Below, one piece after another: positions 28,225 through 37,284 of a stretch of 64,000 nucleotides of DNA. Origin of the DNA: Chitinophagales bacterium. Lineage in GTDB: Bacteria; Bacteroidota; Bacteroidia; Chitinophagales; Chitinophagaceae. The stretch lies in NCBI GenBank assembly GCA_026931905.1, contig JAIXLB010000008.1, positions 1 to 64,000 on the forward strand. Direction: 5' to 3'. Below the pieces are notes generated by a model. The model saw only the letters and a program-made list of their open reading frames with translations, did not search any database and was not told where the DNA came from. Within the stretch, counting starts at the first letter, position 1; each line of letters starts with the position of its first letter. Made by a program: the position numbers and the translations under genes.

Positions 28225-29516
28225 AAGTAAAAATTACTCCTTCAAAAATAAATGGTGTAATAAATGCACCAGCCTCCAAAAGCTCTATGCAAAGGGCTTG
28301 TGCTGCTGCATTACTCAGAAAAGGCAAAACATTTATTTATAATTATGGATTAAGTAATGATGAAAAATCTGTAATTGAAATTATTAAAAATTTAGGTGCA
28401 AGAGTAAAGTTTGAAAAAGATTATTTGTTGATTGAAAGCAATGGAGTAAACCCTATTTCTAACAATATAAATTGCGAAGAAAGCGGTTTAGCTATAAGAA
28501 TGTTTACGCCTATAGCAGCATTAACTAACAACGAAATTAACATTGAAGGAACTGGTACTTTAACAACAAGACCATTGGATTTTTTTGATACAATTTTTCC
28601 TTTATTACAGGTAAAAATTACTTCTAACAATGGAAAAATTCCTTTAAAAATTAAAGGACCTTTGCAAGCCACCACTATTGAAATTGATGGAAGTATTAGT
28701 TCACAATTTCTTACGGGTTTATTGTTTTCATTTAGTAACTATTTTCAAAACAATACAATAGAAAATCCAATAACAATAAAAGTAAACAATTTAAAAAGCA
28801 AACCATACATAGATTTAACCTTAGCAATAATGCAAGATTTTGAAATGTTATTGCCTGAAAATATTAATTATAAAGAATTTGTTTTTCATACCGATACAAC
28901 AATGCACAACAAAATTGCTGAAAATATTATTTATACAGTTGAAGGCGATTGGAGCAATGGAGCATTTTTAATAGTAGCTGCAGCTATTGCAGGAAGCATT
29001 ACAATAAAGGGTTTAAATATTTATTCAACACAAGCAGACAAAAAAATAATTGAAGTTGTAAAAAATTGCGGAGCTACAATTTCCTTCTCAGAAAATGAAA
29101 TTTTCATAAAACAGGCTCCCTTACAAGCCTTTGAGTTTGATGCAACAGATTGTCCAGATTTATTTCCACCATTGGTTGCTTTAGCAGCTAATTGTAAAGG
29201 AACTTCATACATTAAGGGCGTTCATAGGCTTTTGCATAAAGAAAGTAACAGAGCTAATGCTTTACAAGAAGAGTTTTTGAAAATGGGTGTTGAAATTAAT
29301 ATTGAAAATGATTGTATGAAAATTACAGGAGCAAAAAAAATAATGGGAGCAACAATTTATTCTCATCAAGATCATAGAATAGCAATGGCTTGTGCTGTTG
29401 CAGCATTAAATGCAAACGAAGCGGTATGTATTGAAAACGCAGAAGCAGTAAATAAATCTTATCCAAATTTTTTCAAAGATTTTGAATTGTTAGGAGCATT
29501 TGTGAAAAATAACTAA
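28221..29516 (+). CDS. aroA: 3-phosphoshikimate 1-carboxyvinyltransferase (EPSP synthase)
   Basis: 431 residues; joins shikimate 3-phosphate with PEP. Visible motifs: PASKSSMQRACAAALL near residues 14-29, LTTRPLDFF, the substrate loop GSISSQFLTGLLFS, VEGDWSNGAFLIVAAAIAG, and CPDLFPPLVALAA with HRLLHKESNRA and SHQDHRIAMACAVAAL. The usual GNAGTxxR loop is replaced by EESGLAIRM, a form I associate with Bacteroidota. The start is TTG at 28221, which overlaps the aroB stop as TTGA, so translation is probably coupled. No ATG lies near enough to replace it. Confidence 0.93.
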   Translation: MKVKITPSKINGVINAPASKSSMQRACAAALLRKGKTFIYNYGLSNDEKSVIEIIKNLGARVKFEKDYLLIESNGVNPISNNINCEESGLAIRMFTPIAALTNNEINIEGTGTLTTRPLDFFDTIFPLLQVKITSNNGKIPLKIKGPLQATTIEIDGSISSQFLTGLLFSFSNYFQNNTIENPITIKVNNLKSKPYIDLTLAIMQDFEMLLPENINYKEFVFHTDTTMHNKIAENIIYTVEGDWSNGAFLIVAAAIAGSITIKGLNIYSTQADKKIIEVVKNCGATISFSENEIFIKQAPLQAFEFDATDCPDLFPPLVALAANCKGTSYIKGVHRLLHKESNRANALQEEFLKMGVEINIENDCMKITGAKKIMGATIYSHQDHRIAMACAVAALNANEAVCIENAEAVNKSYPNFFKDFELLGAFVKNN

Positions 29517-29654
29517 ACCCACTAAGTTCAAAAATTTCTCTTTACTTCCTGTTTTTATAAAATGGTTGGTAAATAAAATATATGCTTGTCTGAAATGTAA
29601 ACTACGCCACCTTTAGTATTAATAGTTAGTTCTGCCACCACTCAAAAAATCAAG

Positions 29655-29683
29655 TTGTAGCATATTATAAATTTATACTTTTG
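29655..29683 (+). promoter_or_regulatory. Promoter of ccmE-ccmF
   Basis: TTG (29655-29657), 18 bases, TACTTTTG (29676-29683): a full match to the phylum consensus. It lies within the 242-base gap after aroA and gives a leader of roughly 65-70 bases before ccmE. It also argues against an upstream in-frame TTG at 29681 as the ccmE start. Confidence 0.55.
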
Positions 29684-29758
29684 TTTTTTACATTCTTTTT
29701 TGCTTTTAAATTCCATATTCGTAAACTACATAACTTAACTTCGCCAAAATTTTTGAAA

Positions 29759-30175
29759 ATGAAAAAGATGCACGTTGTATTATTAGTGGGTATTGCTGCT
29801 GCAGTTGCAATTTTACTTGGCTTTATGGGCAATGTTACCACTTACGAAACTATTTCATCTGCTAAAAATAAACCAGGTAAAGTGGTTACTGTTATTGCAA
29901 AATTAGATACAGCAACTTTGTATTACGATCCTGTAAAAAATCCCAATTACTTAACCTTTGAAGCAGTAGATACTTTAGGCGATAGAATGAAAGTAGCTTA
30001 CTATTATGAAAAGCCTTATGATATGGAAAAAAGTGAACGTGTTGTATTGAAAGGAAAAATGGAAAACAACATTTTTGAAATAAAAAAGAAAGATGGCATT
30101 TTAGTAAAATGCCCCAGCAAGTATAAAGATGATATGAATGAGGCTAAGAAAAATTTAGATGTAACCTCCAACTAA
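29759..30175 (+). CDS. ccmE: Cytochrome c maturation protein CcmE, CxxxY variant
   Basis: Periplasmic heme chaperone of System I cytochrome c maturation, 138 residues. An N-terminal signal anchor (about 5-22, VVLLVGIAAAVAILLGF) is followed by an OB-fold beta barrel (GKVVTVIAKLD, YLTFEAVDTLGDRMKVAYYYEKP, ERVVLKGKM). The C-terminal heme motif reads CPSKY, that is CxxxY, in place of the HxxxY of proteobacterial CcmE. CxxxY forms are known from some archaea and sulfate reducers. I chose the ATG at 29759; an upstream TTG would add 26 unsupported residues. ccmF follows after 50 bases. Confidence 0.88.
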   Translation: MKKMHVVLLVGIAAAVAILLGFMGNVTTYETISSAKNKPGKVVTVIAKLDTATLYYDPVKNPNYLTFEAVDTLGDRMKVAYYYEKPYDMEKSERVVLKGKMENNIFEIKKKDGILVKCPSKYKDDMNEAKKNLDVTSN

Positions 30176-30225
30176 TTCTCTATTACATAAACATCTTTTT
30201 GAAAAATAACCACAACTTTTTTTAA

Positions 30226-32670
30226 ATGAAATATATAGGCGAACATTTATTACCAGGGCAATTAGGACATTTTTTTATTGTACTTTCTTTAGTAGCATCG
30301 TTAGTAGCCACCATTACTTTTTTTATTGCCAATAAGCAAACCAATGATTTAGATAAAAAGAGTTGGCTTCGTATGGCAAGGTTTGCCTTTTTATTAGAAA
30401 CTATTTCTGTTATTGCAATTTTTTTCATTCTTTATTATATTATTTCTAATCATTTATTTGAGTACAAATATGCTTGGCAGCACAGCGATAAACAATTACA
30501 ACCAGAATATTTATTAAGCTGTTTTTGGGAAGGTCAGGAAGGAAGTTTTTTATTGTGGAGTTTTTGGCATTGTGTTTTAGGCTGGATATTAATTTGGAAA
30601 TCTAAAGATTGGGAAGCAGGTGTAATGACGGTTGTAAGCTTTGCACAATTTTGTTTAGCAACCATGGTATTAGGCATTTATTTTTTCAATTTAAAAATAG
30701 GTAGCAACCCTTTTGCTTTATTAAGAAACGAAATGGATGCACCCATTTTTCAAAAAGCAGATTATATAAATTTTATAAAAGATGGCAATGGTTTAAACTC
30801 TTTACTTCAAAACTATTGGATGGTTATTCATCCACCTATTTTGTTTTTAGGTTTTGCATCTGTTATAGTTCCTTTTGCTTTTGCATTTGCAGGGTTAATG
30901 AATAAAAAACACGATTGGATAAAACCTGCTATTCCTTGGGCTACCTTTTCTGTAGCTGCTTTAGGCTTAGGAATTATGTTAGGTGCCATGTGGGCTTATG
31001 AAAGCTTAAACTTTGGTGGTTATTGGGCTTGGGACCCAGTAGAAAATGCTTCATTAGTGCCTTGGATTTTATTGGTTGCAGGCTTACACACTAATTTAAT
31101 TTACAAACACAGTGGTTATAGTTTAAGGGCAACTTATTTTTTCTATATAGCTGCTTTTATTTTTATTTTATACTCTACATTCTTAACAAGAAGTGGCATT
31201 TTAGGCGATGCTTCTGTTCATGCTTTTACAGATTTAGGTATGAATGGACAATTATTTGCTTTTATTGTAGTGTTTTTAATTCCAGCAATTTGGTTGTATA
31301 TAAAACGCTATAAAAATATTCCAACAACAAAAAAAGAAGAGAATACTTGGAGCAGAGAATTTTGGATGTTTATAGGATCGTTGGTTTTATGTTTATCGGG
31401 TTTTGTAATTATTTTCATTACCTCTTTACCTGCATTTAACAGAACAGTAGAGCATTTTTCTTTTCTAAAGAAAATTTTTAAAAATGCTTTTGCACAGCCC
31501 GAAGATGCAGAGTTTACACACAATCAAATTCAAATTTTTGTTGCAATAATTATAGGATTACTTACAGGGGCTGTTCAATATTTAAAATATAAAAATACTC
31601 CAAAAGCTTTTGTACAAAAGAAAATTTGGTTGCCTATCATAACAGCTTTTATAATTGGTGCTTTAATTGTTTTTGTAGGAAAAGTAAATTATACACACAA
31701 AGGCATTGGTTTTATGATAGCTATTCACATAGCTATATTCTCTTCTGTTTATGCTATTGTAGGCAATGCAAGTTATATATGGTTGGGCTTAAAAGGAAAA
31801 TTAAATGCAGCAGGTGCAAGTGTTGCACACATTGGCTTTGGTTTTATTTTATTAGGTATTTTAATTTCAAGTGGGAAAAAGAAAATTATAAGCTGGAATA
31901 AAACAGGTATTGCTGTTTTTCAAAAAACAGAACAAGAAGACCCTGCAGAAAATACAACTTTATTTAGAGGTATTAAAACCGATATGGATAAGTACATGGT
32001 TACTTACACCCATGACTCATTAAATAAGTACGATAGAAAAAGATATTATGAAATAGATTTTGCTCCTAAGGATGGCACAAAAGGATTTAAAGTATATCCT
32101 AATCTTATAAAAAATAATAAAGGCGATGGTTTTTCGCCAAATCCAGATGCAAAACATTCTCTTACAAAAGATATTTTTATTTACATCACTTCGTTTAAAG
32201 ATGATGATAGAGATAACGACACAACAACATTTCGTAATGTAGAAATTAAAAAAGGAGATACAGTTTATTACAGTAATGGTTTTATTGTTTTAAATAATTC
32301 CATGATAAACCCACAGGATAAAAAAGATAAATTAAATGCAGATGAAATTGGGTTGTTTTTAGAGGTAGAAGTTGTAAGTAAAGAGGGTAGTAAATATGCT
32401 GCAACACCTGGTATTGCTATAAAAAATAACCAATCTATAAGATTATTACCTGATACAGTTTTGGCTCAAAATTTAATTTTAAACTTTAATAAAGTTATAG
32501 ACTCTAAAAATGGAAAATTAGAAGTTGGTGTTAAGGAAAATAAATCGCTTACTTCTTTGATTACTTTAAAAGTTTTAGAATTTCCAATGATTAAATTATT
32601 GTGGATGGGTGTAATAATTATGGTAATAGGTTCAATAATGAGTATTGTTCATAGAGTAAAAATGAAGTAA
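30226..32670 (+). CDS. ccmF: Cytochrome c heme lyase subunit CcmF (CcmF/CcsA family)
   Basis: 814-residue polytopic membrane protein that takes heme from CcmE and attaches it to apocytochrome c. The N-terminal half has about a dozen helices, with family His-containing loops (WMVIHPPILFLGF near 200-212) and the WWD-type heme motif GGYWAWDPVENASLVPW near 263-279. After about residue 530 comes a large, mostly periplasmic domain and a final helix (LWMGVIIMVIGSIMSIVHR), as in CcmF. ccmE is immediately upstream. No ccmA, ccmB, ccmC or ccmH lies in the window. Confidence 0.9.
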   Translation: MKYIGEHLLPGQLGHFFIVLSLVASLVATITFFIANKQTNDLDKKSWLRMARFAFLLETISVIAIFFILYYIISNHLFEYKYAWQHSDKQLQPEYLLSCFWEGQEGSFLLWSFWHCVLGWILIWKSKDWEAGVMTVVSFAQFCLATMVLGIYFFNLKIGSNPFALLRNEMDAPIFQKADYINFIKDGNGLNSLLQNYWMVIHPPILFLGFASVIVPFAFAFAGLMNKKHDWIKPAIPWATFSVAALGLGIMLGAMWAYESLNFGGYWAWDPVENASLVPWILLVAGLHTNLIYKHSGYSLRATYFFYIAAFIFILYSTFLTRSGILGDASVHAFTDLGMNGQLFAFIVVFLIPAIWLYIKRYKNIPTTKKEENTWSREFWMFIGSLVLCLSGFVIIFITSLPAFNRTVEHFSFLKKIFKNAFAQPEDAEFTHNQIQIFVAIIIGLLTGAVQYLKYKNTPKAFVQKKIWLPIITAFIIGALIVFVGKVNYTHKGIGFMIAIHIAIFSSVYAIVGNASYIWLGLKGKLNAAGASVAHIGFGFILLGILISSGKKKIISWNKTGIAVFQKTEQEDPAENTTLFRGIKTDMDKYMVTYTHDSLNKYDRKRYYEIDFAPKDGTKGFKVYPNLIKNNKGDGFSPNPDAKHSLTKDIFIYITSFKDDDRDNDTTTFRNVEIKKGDTVYYSNGFIVLNNSMINPQDKKDKLNADEIGLFLEVEVVSKEGSKYAATPGIAIKNNQSIRLLPDTVLAQNLILNFNKVIDSKNGKLEVGVKENKSLTSLITLKVLEFPMIKLLWMGVIIMVIGSIMSIVHRVKMK

Positions 32671-32685
32671 ACATTGATTTATTTT

Positions 32686-34485
32686 TTATTGAAGTATTTC
32701 ATTTTTTCTTTCACCAATTTGTTGCCTCCACATGGCATAGTACAATCCTTTTTCTTCTATTAATTGTTGATGTGTACCTGTTTCTACAATAGAACCTTTT
32801 TCCAAAACAAAAATTCTATCTGCGTACATAATGGTACTTAACCTATGAGCAATCATTATAGTTACTTGGTTTTTATTGCTACTTATTTCTTGTATAGTGT
32901 TGGTAATTTCTTCTTCAGTAATACTATCCAATGCACTTGTAGCTTCATCAAAAATAAGTAAATGTGGTTTGCGTAATAATGCTCTTGCTATTGAAACTCT
33001 TTGCTTTTCGCCACCACTTAGTTTCAAACCTCCTTCGCCAATTACAGTATCAATACCTTTTTCTGCACGGGCTAATAAATTTTTGCAACTTGCTTTATTA
33101 AGTGCTTCTTGTAATTCAGTTGCTGTTGCTTTTGGATTTACAAACAACAAATTTTCTTTTATAGTTCCTGCAAATAAATTTGTATCCTGCGTTACAAAAC
33201 CAATTTGCATTCTTAGCTCGTCATAATCTATTTCATGAGCATTAATATCGTTGTAAATAATATTTCCTTGCAATGGTTTGTATAATCCTACTAACAATTT
33301 TACTAAGGTGCTTTTACCACTACCACTTGGTCCAACAAATGCAATAGTTTCGCCTTCATTTACTGTAAAAGAAATATTTTCTAAAGCATTGTATTTTGCT
33401 GTTGTGTGTTTAAAAGTAATATTATCAAAACATACTGTTTTAATTTTTCCTAATGTCAATGGTTTTAGTGGTTTTTGTTCAGGAGTTTTTTGCATTAATT
33501 CATCAAAGTTGGCTAATGATGCCTGAGCTTCTCTGTAACTTAAAATAATATTGCCTATTTCTTGCATTGGACCAAAAATAAAAAAGCTATAAAACTGCAA
33601 CGAAATAAACTGCCCTGTTGTAAGTACATCTCTAAAAATTAACCATAATAAAGTAAAAGTAATTATTTGTCGTAAAAAATTAATGAGTGTTCCTTGTATA
33701 AAATTTAAGGTTCTAAAACTTTTTACTTTTCTTAATTCAAGACCTAATATTTTATAAGTGTTGTTGTTTAAACGTTTTATTTCTTCATTGGTTAGTCCAA
33801 GACTTTTTACTAATTCAATATTTCTTAAACTTTCTGTTGTAGAGCCTGCTAAAACTGTGGTTTCTTTTACAATATTTTTTTGAATAGTTTTAATTTTTTT
33901 GCTTAATAAACTTGTTGTAAAGCCTATTAATATTGAGCCCCCCATATAAATAGGAACAATAGACCAGTGTAATTTATAAGCATATACAGAAACAAAAACA
34001 ACACTAATAATAATACTTAAAAATACGTTGATAAAATAAGCTATGAATTTTTCAGTATCGGTTCTTACTTTGGTTAAAATAGATAAAGTTTCGCCACTTC
34101 TTTGATCTTCAAAATCCTGAAAAGGAAGCTGCATACTGTGTTGTAATCCTGTTGTAAAAATACTTGCTCCAAATTTTTGAATAATAACATTTACTGTATA
34201 ATCTTGAAAAGCTTTAGCAATTCTGCTCATCATTGCAGTGCCTATAAGCAATACAATAAAAAATAGTAAACCATGATAAGCAGTACTACCAAAAATAAAT
34301 TCATTTTCGGTTCTTGCTAAAGTTTTATTTACATCAAAATGCTTTGGATGATTGGCGAATAAATCAATAATTTTTCCAACCAACATAGGGTCGAACAAAG
34401 AAAAAATTTGATTAATAATTGCTAATAAAAATGCTAATGCTACTAGCCATTTGTAAGGCTTTATATACTTGATTAATGTTTTCAT
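32686..34485 (-). CDS. ABC exporter, fused permease and ATPase
   Basis: 599-residue half-transporter of the MsbA/multidrug type. Six membrane helices span about residues 15-310. The nucleotide-binding domain has Walker A GPSGSGKSTLV near 380-390, Q-loop IGFVTQDTNLF, signature LSGGEKQRVSIARALL, Walker B HLLIFDEATSALD and the H-loop IAHRLSTI. It would work as a homodimer exporting a lipid or drug; the substrate cannot be read. It converges on ccmF with a 15-base gap. Confidence 0.92.
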   Translation of the reverse strand: MKTLIKYIKPYKWLVALAFLLAIINQIFSLFDPMLVGKIIDLFANHPKHFDVNKTLARTENEFIFGSTAYHGLLFFIVLLIGTAMMSRIAKAFQDYTVNVIIQKFGASIFTTGLQHSMQLPFQDFEDQRSGETLSILTKVRTDTEKFIAYFINVFLSIIISVVFVSVYAYKLHWSIVPIYMGGSILIGFTTSLLSKKIKTIQKNIVKETTVLAGSTTESLRNIELVKSLGLTNEEIKRLNNNTYKILGLELRKVKSFRTLNFIQGTLINFLRQIITFTLLWLIFRDVLTTGQFISLQFYSFFIFGPMQEIGNIILSYREAQASLANFDELMQKTPEQKPLKPLTLGKIKTVCFDNITFKHTTAKYNALENISFTVNEGETIAFVGPSGSGKSTLVKLLVGLYKPLQGNIIYNDINAHEIDYDELRMQIGFVTQDTNLFAGTIKENLLFVNPKATATELQEALNKASCKNLLARAEKGIDTVIGEGGLKLSGGEKQRVSIARALLRKPHLLIFDEATSALDSITEEEITNTIQEISSNKNQVTIMIAHRLSTIMYADRIFVLEKGSIVETGTHQQLIEEKGLYYAMWRQQIGERKNEILQ

Positions 34486-34529
34486 TCAGCAATTAAAATT
34501 TTAAAATATTTTTTTGAAATCATAAAAAA

Positions 34530-35036
34530 TTAATGTTCAGGATTTATGCCTAACCATATTTGAAAATAATCTCTTACATTACACTTTACTCTAACATTAT
34601 TTTGTAAAGCAGGCCTCCAGTTAGGCATTTTTTTTATCATTGTTTTTACAGCATCATTAAAATTACTTTTTAAATCATTGAAGTATTTTAATTTTTTATC
34701 GCTCGTTGATGAGGCTTTATTTGAGCTTGCTATATAGCTAAATTCAGGACTGTAAGGAATGCCATTTTCATCAATAATAAAATCAAAATATACACGAATG
34801 TATTTGGCTGTATCGCCTTTGTTAATACATCTTTCAACCAAAGAGTCAAAGGCATTAAAATGGCTTATATAAAACCTTTTTAAAGAATCTGTACCTGCAA
34901 CAAATACAGGTTTTCTTTCTACATAATCGTACTCAAAAGTTCTATTGTAAAATTGTGTATTATTATTAGGAGATTCTCTTTGTGCAAAAGATATTATTGA
35001 AGAGCAAGTAAGCAGTAAACATAATATAGTTTTCAT
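34530..35036 (-). CDS. Secreted TonB C-terminal-like domain protein
   Basis: 168-residue exported protein. The signal peptide (MKTILCLLLTCSSIISFAQ) supports the ATG at 35036; a longer upstream frame adds 37 residues with no signal-like character. The C-terminal half (VYFDFIIDENGIPYSPEFSY, then AVKTMIKKMPNWRPALQNN and VRVKCNVRDYFQIWLG) has the spacing of a TonB C-terminal domain. It has no membrane anchor or Pro-rich linker, so it is not a TonB itself. Probably a periplasmic protein using this fold for peptide or partner binding. Function unknown. Confidence 0.6.
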   Translation of the reverse strand: MKTILCLLLTCSSIISFAQRESPNNNTQFYNRTFEYDYVERKPVFVAGTDSLKRFYISHFNAFDSLVERCINKGDTAKYIRVYFDFIIDENGIPYSPEFSYIASSNKASSTSDKKLKYFNDLKSNFNDAVKTMIKKMPNWRPALQNNVRVKCNVRDYFQIWLGINPEH

Positions 35037-35153
35037 TATTAAAAATTTTGAACACCAAAGTTGAGTATTTACTTGCAATAACAACAAAAAATTATTGTGT
35101 AATATTTTGTAAAAAATCATTGTATAATGTATAAAATTTCTTTTCACTACGCT

Positions 35154-35161
35154 TATTTTTG
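35154..35161 (+). promoter_or_regulatory. Candidate -7 box of mtgA
   Basis: TATTTTTG fits TAnnTTTG and lies 30 bases before the ATG. No TTG is seen at the proper distance upstream, so confidence is low. Confidence 0.3.
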
Positions 35162-35191
35162 TTTTAATAATTTCAACTCTAAATATTTTTT

Positions 35192-35887
35192 ATGATTATC
35201 TGGAAATGGACAAAAAGAATTGTAATTGGTTTGTTCATTTCTTCTTTGCTTTATATTATTATTTGCAAATGGATAATGCCTCCTATTACTATTACTCAAA
35301 TAAGTAATTCTTTTAGTTATGGTTTAAAACGAGATTATGTGAATTGGAATGAAATGGGCTACAATATAAAACTTGCAGCTATTGCCAGCGAAGACCAATT
35401 ATTTCCTGACCATAATGGTTTTGATTGGGATGCAATTCAAAAAAGTTTTAAGCCTAAAGCAGGTAAAAAAAAGAAATCAAAAATTCCTTTAGGTGGTGGT
35501 GCAAGCACTATTTCTCAACAAACAGCAAAGAATGTTTTTTTGTGGCAGGGTGGTGGTTACATAAGAAAAATTCCAGAGTTTTATTTTACTCAAATGATAG
35601 AATGGATTTGGGGTAAAAAAAGAATTTTAGAAGTGTATTTGAATGTAATAGAAATGGGCAAAGGAGTTTTTGGTGTAGAAGCAGCAGCACAATATTATTT
35701 TCATAAGCCAGCTATTCAACTTTCTCGTTCAGAAGCAGCAATGATTATTGCTTGTTTACCCAATCCAAAAAAGTTTTCTGTTGTACCCATGAGTAGTAGA
35801 GTAGCATGGCGTTATCCTCAAATTTTACAACAAATGTCTTTGATAGAAGATGATGAAGATTTGTTGGCTATTATTAAATCTAAATAA
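35192..35887 (+). CDS. mtgA: Monofunctional peptidoglycan glycosyltransferase
   Basis: 231-residue GT51 enzyme that polymerises lipid II into glycan strands at the inner membrane. An N-terminal anchor helix (about 9-26) precedes the catalytic domain, with the catalytic Glu in AAIASEDQLFPDHNGFDW near residue 71, GGASTISQQTAKNVFLW near 107-123, and KRILEVYLNVIEMGKGVFGVEAAAQYYF near 146-173. A Lys-rich loop (about 88-98) precedes the GGGASTISQQ motif. There is no transpeptidase domain, matching MtgA. The stop lies 4 bases from the convergent NDH-2 gene. Confidence 0.93.
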   Translation: MIIWKWTKRIVIGLFISSLLYIIICKWIMPPITITQISNSFSYGLKRDYVNWNEMGYNIKLAAIASEDQLFPDHNGFDWDAIQKSFKPKAGKKKKSKIPLGGGASTISQQTAKNVFLWQGGGYIRKIPEFYFTQMIEWIWGKKRILEVYLNVIEMGKGVFGVEAAAQYYFHKPAIQLSRSEAAMIIACLPNPKKFSVVPMSSRVAWRYPQILQQMSLIEDDEDLLAIIKSK

Positions 35888-35891
35888 AAAA

Positions 35892-37205
35892 TTATGCACT
35901 TATTCTTTTTTCATTCTCTGTAAAAAAGTTTTTTTTAGACATAATTTTTGGCTTTTTAAATTCTTTAAATATCAATCTTAAATTTTGGTCATAAGTAAAA
36001 TAGTTGTACATCCAATTTACAAAAACCTGAACTCTGTTTTTTACACCCACTAATAAAAACAAGTGTAAACCCATCCAAATATACCAAGCAAACCAACCTT
36101 TGAAATGCAATTTAGGTTTAGGAAAATCAACAACAGCAAGGTTTCTACCAACTGTTGCCATACTTCCTTTATCATGGTATTCAAATTCTAAAAGGTTTTG
36201 ATTTCCTGCTTGTATATTAATGAAATTTTTTGCTAAAACAACAGCTTGATTGATGGCAACATTGGCAACCTGAGGATGTCCATTTGGATATTTTGGTGTT
36301 TCCATATAAGCCACATCACCTAAAGCATAAATATTTTTTTGCTGTAAAATTTTATTTTGCCTATCAACTTTTATTCTATTACCACGAACAATTAAATCTT
36401 TATTAATTCCATCTGGAACATTGCCTTTAATACCAGCAGCCCAAATAACAGTTTTAGAATAAATTTCTGTACCATCTTTTAATTGCACTGTATTGCCATC
36501 ATACGTTTGCAATAATGAATTTAATTTTACCTCTACTCCTAATTTTTCTAAATATTCAAAAGAATGTTTGCTGCTTTTTTCACTCATAGAAACCAATGTT
36601 CTGTTGGTTCCTTCCAACAAATAAATTTTCATTAACGAAAAATCTATTTCAGGATAATCTTTTGGCAAAACATATTTTTTCATTTCTGCCAATGCACCAC
36701 TTACTTCTACACCTGTTGGTCCTCCACCAACTACAACAACAGAAAGTAATTTTTCTATTTCTTTTTTATCAGTTAATGTTAGTGTATCTTCAATATTTTG
36801 TAAAAGCCTATACCTTATTTGCAAAGCTTCTACAGTGCTTTTCATTGGAAAAGCATTTTGTTGTAAAGCAGTATTACCAAAGAAATTGGTATCTGCACCT
36901 GTTGCAATTACAAGATAATCGTACTTAAAATTTCCAATACTTGTTATTACAGTATTTTCTTCTGCAACAATTTGTTTAACTTCTGCTAAACGTACTCTAA
37001 TGTTTTTACTTTTTTGAAAAACTTTTCTTAGCGGAAAGGAAATATTACTTGCATCTAAACCTGCTGTAGCTACCTGATAAAATAAAGGCTGAAACTGATG
37101 AAAATTGAATTTATCAATTAGTGTTACATCTATGCCAGCTTTATTATTAAGGCTTCGGGCAAGTTTTAATCCTGCAAATCCACCTCCAATAATTATGATG
37201 TTCAT
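35892..37205 (-). CDS. Type II NADH:quinone oxidoreductase (NDH-2)
   Basis: 437-residue flavoprotein that passes electrons from NADH to quinone without pumping protons. The FAD site IIIGGGFAGLKLA is at the N-terminus. The NADH site VVVVGGGPTGVEVSGALAEM is near residues 160-180. ALGDVAYM and the quinone-side segment NVAINQAVVLAKNF follow. A C-terminal amphipathic/hydrophobic stretch (about 365-410) should anchor it to the membrane. I chose the ATG at 37205; the TTG seven codons upstream lies inside the apparent promoter. Confidence 0.9.
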   Translation of the reverse strand: MNIIIIGGGFAGLKLARSLNNKAGIDVTLIDKFNFHQFQPLFYQVATAGLDASNISFPLRKVFQKSKNIRVRLAEVKQIVAEENTVITSIGNFKYDYLVIATGADTNFFGNTALQQNAFPMKSTVEALQIRYRLLQNIEDTLTLTDKKEIEKLLSVVVVGGGPTGVEVSGALAEMKKYVLPKDYPEIDFSLMKIYLLEGTNRTLVSMSEKSSKHSFEYLEKLGVEVKLNSLLQTYDGNTVQLKDGTEIYSKTVIWAAGIKGNVPDGINKDLIVRGNRIKVDRQNKILQQKNIYALGDVAYMETPKYPNGHPQVANVAINQAVVLAKNFINIQAGNQNLLEFEYHDKGSMATVGRNLAVVDFPKPKLHFKGWFAWYIWMGLHLFLLVGVKNRVQVFVNWMYNYFTYDQNLRLIFKEFKKPKIMSKKNFFTENEKRISA

Positions 37206-37223
37206 AGCCTGATTTTTATAATA

Positions 37224-37231
37224 CAAAAGTA
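37224..37231 (-). promoter_or_regulatory. Candidate -7 box of NDH-2 gene
   Basis: On the minus strand TACTTTTG, an exact TAnnTTTG match ending 18 bases before the ATG at 37205. The -33 element is not obvious. Confidence 0.4.
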
Positions 37232-37284
37232 CACTTGTTGTATAGTAAAAACTAAGATTATAAGTTAAAGAAAGTTGTTTTAGA

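Noticed and set aside
29681-29758. Longer N-terminus of CcmE from a TTG
   Set aside because: The added residues have no family support and overlap the -7 promoter box; the signal anchor starts at 29759.
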